Origin: Clostridia bacterium
GTDB lineage: Bacteria > Bacillota > Clostridia > UBA1381
Assembly (NCBI GenBank): GCA_017415105.1
Contig: JAFQJD010000027.1
Location: 1-63,713 of the forward strand
Direction: 5' to 3'
Length of the DNA stretch: 63,713 nucleotides
Shown here one piece after another: positions 61,554 through 63,713 of the stretch (its first letter is position 1; the number at the start of each line of letters is the position of its first letter). Under the pieces are notes generated by a model that saw only the letters and a program-made list of their open reading frames with translations, was not told where the DNA came from and ran no database searches. The position numbers and the translations under genes are program-made.

Positions 61554-61814
61554 TTGATAATTCGCTATTCAAAAAAAGCTCTAAAATTCTTAAGTAAACT
61601 TGATAAAAAATCAATTGATAGAATCAGAGAAGCCGTAGCAGGTCTGACCCACACACCGCCCGAAGGTGACATCAAGCCAATGCAAGGCTATGATGATAAC
61701 AGAAAAAGGTTACGTATAGGAAGCTGGCGTATTATATTTAAGAATGTCGATGAAAATAATATTGAAATATTATATGTAATAGATATAGGTAACAGAGGAG
61801 ATATATATAAGTAA
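61554..61814 (+). CDS. RelE/ParE-family toxin
   Basis: About 86 residues. RYSKKALKFLSKLDKKSIDR and NRKRLRIGSWRIIF with the C-terminal basic strand are typical of RelE-like ribosome-dependent mRNases. I chose TTG at 61554, nine bases after GAAAGG; an ATG nine bases upstream abuts the site directly. Toxin precedes the putative antitoxin. Confidence 0.88.
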   Translation: MIIRYSKKALKFLSKLDKKSIDRIREAVAGLTHTPPEGDIKPMQGYDDNRKRLRIGSWRIIFKNVDENNIEILYVIDIGNRGDIYK

Positions 61815-61826
61815 GGAGGAATAGCT

Positions 61827-62048
61827 ATGTCAGAAATAGTAATGAACGCAGCACAGATGATGGAAATGCTGCCTGATAGCGAAAAGAACTTTGCATATGA
61901 GTTTATTAAGAAGCTCGTTCTTGCATGGGACCCTGATTTCACAAAGGTAACACCGGAAGAAGCAGCACAAATAAAGGAAGCCGAAGAAAGCGGATACGTA
62001 AACGAATCCGAAATTGACTGGAATAATCTCAGTAATATGTTTGCATAA
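61827..62048 (+). CDS. Putative antitoxin partner of the RelE-type toxin
   Basis: 73 residues, acidic, MSEIVMNAAQMMEMLPDSEK with a central helix (KNFAYEFIKKLVLAWDPDF) and an acidic tail. AAGGAGG precedes the ATG. Its position 12 bases after the toxin gene and its charge fit an antitoxin. The N-terminal DNA-binding part is atypical. Confidence 0.72.
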   Translation: MSEIVMNAAQMMEMLPDSEKNFAYEFIKKLVLAWDPDFTKVTPEEAAQIKEAEESGYVNESEIDWNNLSNMFA

Positions 62049-62105
62049 AAAAGAAAACTGTTATTATGTTGTACTATATATTCTGAATAATGATTAACAC
62101 CCACC

Positions 62106-62140
62106 AAAGAGAGCAATTGACTTTCGATTGCTCTCTTTTT
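62106..62140 (+). terminator. Terminator after the toxin-antitoxin pair
   Basis: AAAGAGAGCAAT / ATTGCTCTCTTT (12 bp) with a nine-base loop and a T-run, just before the integrase gene. Confidence 0.85.
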
Positions 62141-62169
62141 AAAAGTTTAAATCGAAAGGAGCTGATACA

Positions 62170-63330
62170 ATGCCAATCTATAAAGCAGACGGCAAAAAGA
62201 ACGGTCTGCAAAAATACCGGGTTAAGGTCAATTACACGGACCCGAACACCGGCAAAGCAAAACAAATAGAGCGTACTGCATATGGACTTGAAGAAGCCAA
62301 AGAAACCGAACGCCGTCTCTCACACGAAGTTAAAGAGGTAAAGGAAAGCAACATCACCGTCCAACAGCTCTATGATGAATATTTAGCAGTACAGAAAAAT
62401 GCATTGCGAGAATCAACATTAGACAAAACAAAGCGAACGCTTGAGCTTTATGTTATTCCTCAATTCAGTGCATTGACATTAAAAAAACTTACACTGCAAA
62501 CTTTGCAAAAATGGAAACTCGATATCGAAGAAACTAAAACAACAAAAGACACTCCGCTTTCACTGGAGTATAAAAGAAAAATATTTTCTGTATTCAGAAC
62601 ATTTTTAAATTATGCGGTAAAGATGGAATACATTTCTACAAATCCATTAGTAAAGCTTGGCAACTTCAAAGATGCAAACTCTTTTAAGTCAGATATGGAT
62701 TATTACACATCCGAGGAATTTATAAAGTTCATAAGCACAGCACGAAAATGTGCTGAAGATGCAGAGTCCTCATCAGGTAATATAAGCGAATGGAATTACT
62801 ATGTATTTTTTAATATAGCTTTCTATGCCGGGATGCGAAAGGGAGAAATACACGCCCTTAAATGGACCGACATAAAAGATAATACAATCCACATAACAAG
62901 AAGTGTAGCGCAGAAATTAAAAGGCGAGGACAGAGAAACGCCACCAAAGAACAAAAGTTCTATACGTTCAATACAAATCCCTATACCATTAAAAAAAGTT
63001 TTGGACGAACACTATGCACGCTGTAAGCTTTTGGATGGATTTTCAGATAGCTGGCGTATATGCGGTGGTGAATCTTGTTTAAGAGATAGCACTCTCGACA
63101 AGCGTAACGAAAAATACGCAGAGCTTGCAGGCATAAAAAAAATAAGAATGCACGACTACCGGCATTCTCACGCATCACTATTAGCAAACAACGGAATCAA
63201 TATACAAGAAATAGCAAGACGTTTAGGACATAGCAGTGTTGAAATGACTTGGAATGTGTACTCACATCTATATCCAAAAGAAGAAGAAAGAGCATTAGAA
63301 ATATTAAATAATGTAATATTTCGTGGATAA
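62170..63330 (+). CDS. Tyrosine site-specific integrase
   Basis: 386 residues. N-terminal arm-binding domain (KYRVKVNYTDPNTGKAKQIE), SAM-like core-binding domain, and a catalytic domain with the conserved Arg in GMRKGEIHALKW, HDYRHSHASLLANN (H-x-x-R), GHSSVEMT and the nucleophile tyrosine in NVYSHLYP. It integrates the phage into the CAT tRNA 52 bp away. The stop codon lies inside the first right arm-type repeat. AAAGGAG precedes the ATG. Confidence 0.96.
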   Translation: MPIYKADGKKNGLQKYRVKVNYTDPNTGKAKQIERTAYGLEEAKETERRLSHEVKEVKESNITVQQLYDEYLAVQKNALRESTLDKTKRTLELYVIPQFSALTLKKLTLQTLQKWKLDIEETKTTKDTPLSLEYKRKIFSVFRTFLNYAVKMEYISTNPLVKLGNFKDANSFKSDMDYYTSEEFIKFISTARKCAEDAESSSGNISEWNYYVFFNIAFYAGMRKGEIHALKWTDIKDNTIHITRSVAQKLKGEDRETPPKNKSSIRSIQIPIPLKKVLDEHYARCKLLDGFSDSWRICGGESCLRDSTLDKRNEKYAELAGIKKIRMHDYRHSHASLLANNGINIQEIARRLGHSSVEMTWNVYSHLYPKEEERALEILNNVIFRG

Positions 63331-63339
63331 TTCGTGGAT
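63321..63339 (+). repeat. Right arm-type direct repeats TCGTGGAT
   Basis: Two TCGTGGAT copies (63321-63328, 63332-63339) spaced 11 bp, matching the left pair at 25397-25415. Confidence 0.6.
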
Positions 63340-63343
63340 AAAA

Positions 63344-63377
63344 ATAAATAAACCGCATAACAATGCGGTTTATTTAT
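63344..63377. terminator. Phage-supplied terminator between integrase and tRNA
   Basis: A perfect 15-bp stem (ATAAATAAACCGCAT / ATGCGGTTTATTTAT) with a four-base loop. It can end integrase transcription on the plus strand and rRNA/tRNA transcription on the minus strand, replacing the host terminator displaced to 25212. Confidence 0.85.
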
Positions 63378-63381
63378 CAAA

Positions 63382-63398
63382 TGGTGGACCATCTAGGA
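63382..63398. repeat. attR core, 17 bp
   Basis: Identical to 25254-25270. It spans the CCA end, acceptor strand and part of the T arm of the CAT tRNA, so the tRNA is regenerated intact. Confidence 0.92.
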
Positions 63399-63458
63399 CT
63401 CGAACCTAGGGCCGTCCGGTTATGAGCCGGGAGCTCTAACCAACTGAGCTAATGGTCC
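63382..63458 (-). tRNA. tRNA with CAT anticodon (Met, or more likely Ile2)
   Basis: A 77-nt cloverleaf with encoded CCA; acceptor GGACCAT / ATGGTCC pairs fully. The anticodon loop is CTCATAA. The overall sequence resembles firmicute lysidine-modified tRNA-Ile2 more than elongator tRNA-Met. tilS elsewhere in the window would perform the modification. Its 3' end is the phage attachment site. Confidence 0.88.
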
Positions 63459-63491
63459 ATAAAAACGGCCTGAAAGCCGTTTCATGGATAT

Positions 63492-63566
63492 TGGTGACTC
63501 CAGCGGGAATCGAACCCGCGATACCGCCGTGAAAGGGCGGTGTCTTAACCGCTTGACCATGGAGCC
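63492..63566 (-). tRNA. tRNA-Glu (TTC anticodon)
   Basis: A 75-nt cloverleaf with encoded CCA; acceptor GGCTCCA / TGGAGTC, anticodon loop CTTTCAC, T loop GTTCGATTC. It lies between the 5S rRNA and the CAT tRNA in the same operon. Confidence 0.95.
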
Positions 63567-63580
63567 ATTTTGAGAAATAA

Positions 63581-63697
63581 TCCGGCAGCGTTCTACTCTC
63601 CCGGGCAGTCACCCGCCAAGTACCATCGACGCAATTGAGCTTAACTTCTGTGTTCGGTATGGGAACAGGTGGATCCTCAATGCCATTACCACCGGAT
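63581..63697 (-). rRNA. 5S ribosomal RNA
   Basis: About 117 nt. Conserved blocks CCATACCGAACACAGAAGTT and TGGCGGGTGACTGCCCGGGA are present, and the terminal stem TCCGG / CCGGA closes it. The 23S and 16S genes are expected to the right of the window. Confidence 0.95.
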
Positions 63698-63713
63698 TCT
63701 TTTCTCTCTTCTC

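Larger units (their letters stand above)
25254..63398. mobile_element. Prophage, podovirus-type, 38.1 kb, apparently intact
   Basis: It is bounded by 17-bp direct repeats, with the right copy forming the 3' end of a tRNA gene. It contains integrase, regulators, two toxin-antitoxin-like pairs, Rep, both terminase subunits, portal, capsid, scaffold, adaptor, tail hub, fibre, holin and endolysin. No tail tube, sheath or tape-measure gene is recognisable, which argues for a short-tailed virion. Gene density and a single late orientation support functionality; the only visible lesions are an HTH remnant and an ACG start codon. Confidence 0.9.

Overview
The window is low-GC Firmicutes DNA, most likely from an anaerobic gut-type clostridium (Eubacteriales). 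This rests on the gdpP-rplI-dnaB-tilS-ftsH and tig-clpP-clpX-lysA synteny, the AGGAGG ribosome binding sites, and a short palindromic repeat of a kind I associate with gut Clostridia. It has two parts: about 25 kb of ordinary chromosome on the left, and a 38.1 kb prophage inserted in the 3' end of a CAT-anticodon tRNA gene of an rRNA/tRNA operon at the right edge.

Chromosome, 1-25253, mostly minus strand. From left to right: a secreted protein cut by the window edge; pnp, rpsO and rpmE (RNA decay and ribosome); an AMP-forming acyl-CoA synthetase on the plus strand with its own near-consensus promoter; a sugar-ABC-type ATPase; a membrane-anchored protein; a HIT hydrolase; alaS; lysA, clpX, clpP and tig (proteostasis); a secreted protein coupled to a 64-residue peptide; a DUF1858 protein, ftsH, tilS, dnaB, rplI, gdpP and a MazG-like gene. 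Beyond these lies a gene-free stretch of hairpins that contains the original terminator of the rRNA/tRNA operon.

Prophage, 25254-63398, bounded by a 17-bp direct repeat. It looks like a complete temperate podovirus-type phage. Late genes run on the minus strand from 50.5 to 26 kb: small terminase, a 3119-residue polyvalent-type virion protein, an adaptor, scaffold, N4-gp56-like major capsid protein, portal, beta-propeller-like tail hub, large terminase, a repeat-bearing protein, fibre, two secreted proteins, holin and a three-domain endolysin. Capsid, portal and large terminase appear in reverse of the usual order, and the small and large terminases are 17 kb apart. Early genes (51.5-59.3 kb, minus strand) include an HUH-type Rep, a DUF3102 protein, a PcfJ-like protein, many small zinc-binding proteins, a lipoprotein and an XRE regulator. 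The lysogeny module (59.3-63.3 kb) holds repressor-like genes with clear operators, a RelE-type toxin with a small partner, and a tyrosine integrase. A HicAB pair sits on the plus strand between the early and late modules.

The most interesting items are the giant polyvalent protein with the inverted morphogenesis order; a palindromic repeat inserted in frame into the PcfJ-like gene; a predicted plus-strand small RNA at 56.5 kb; two near-identical promoters whose -10 and Shine-Dalgarno regions form a perfect inverted repeat; a long imperfect inverted repeat beside the small terminase; matching 11-bp-spaced integrase arm-type repeats at both prophage ends; and a gene whose only plausible start codon is ACG.
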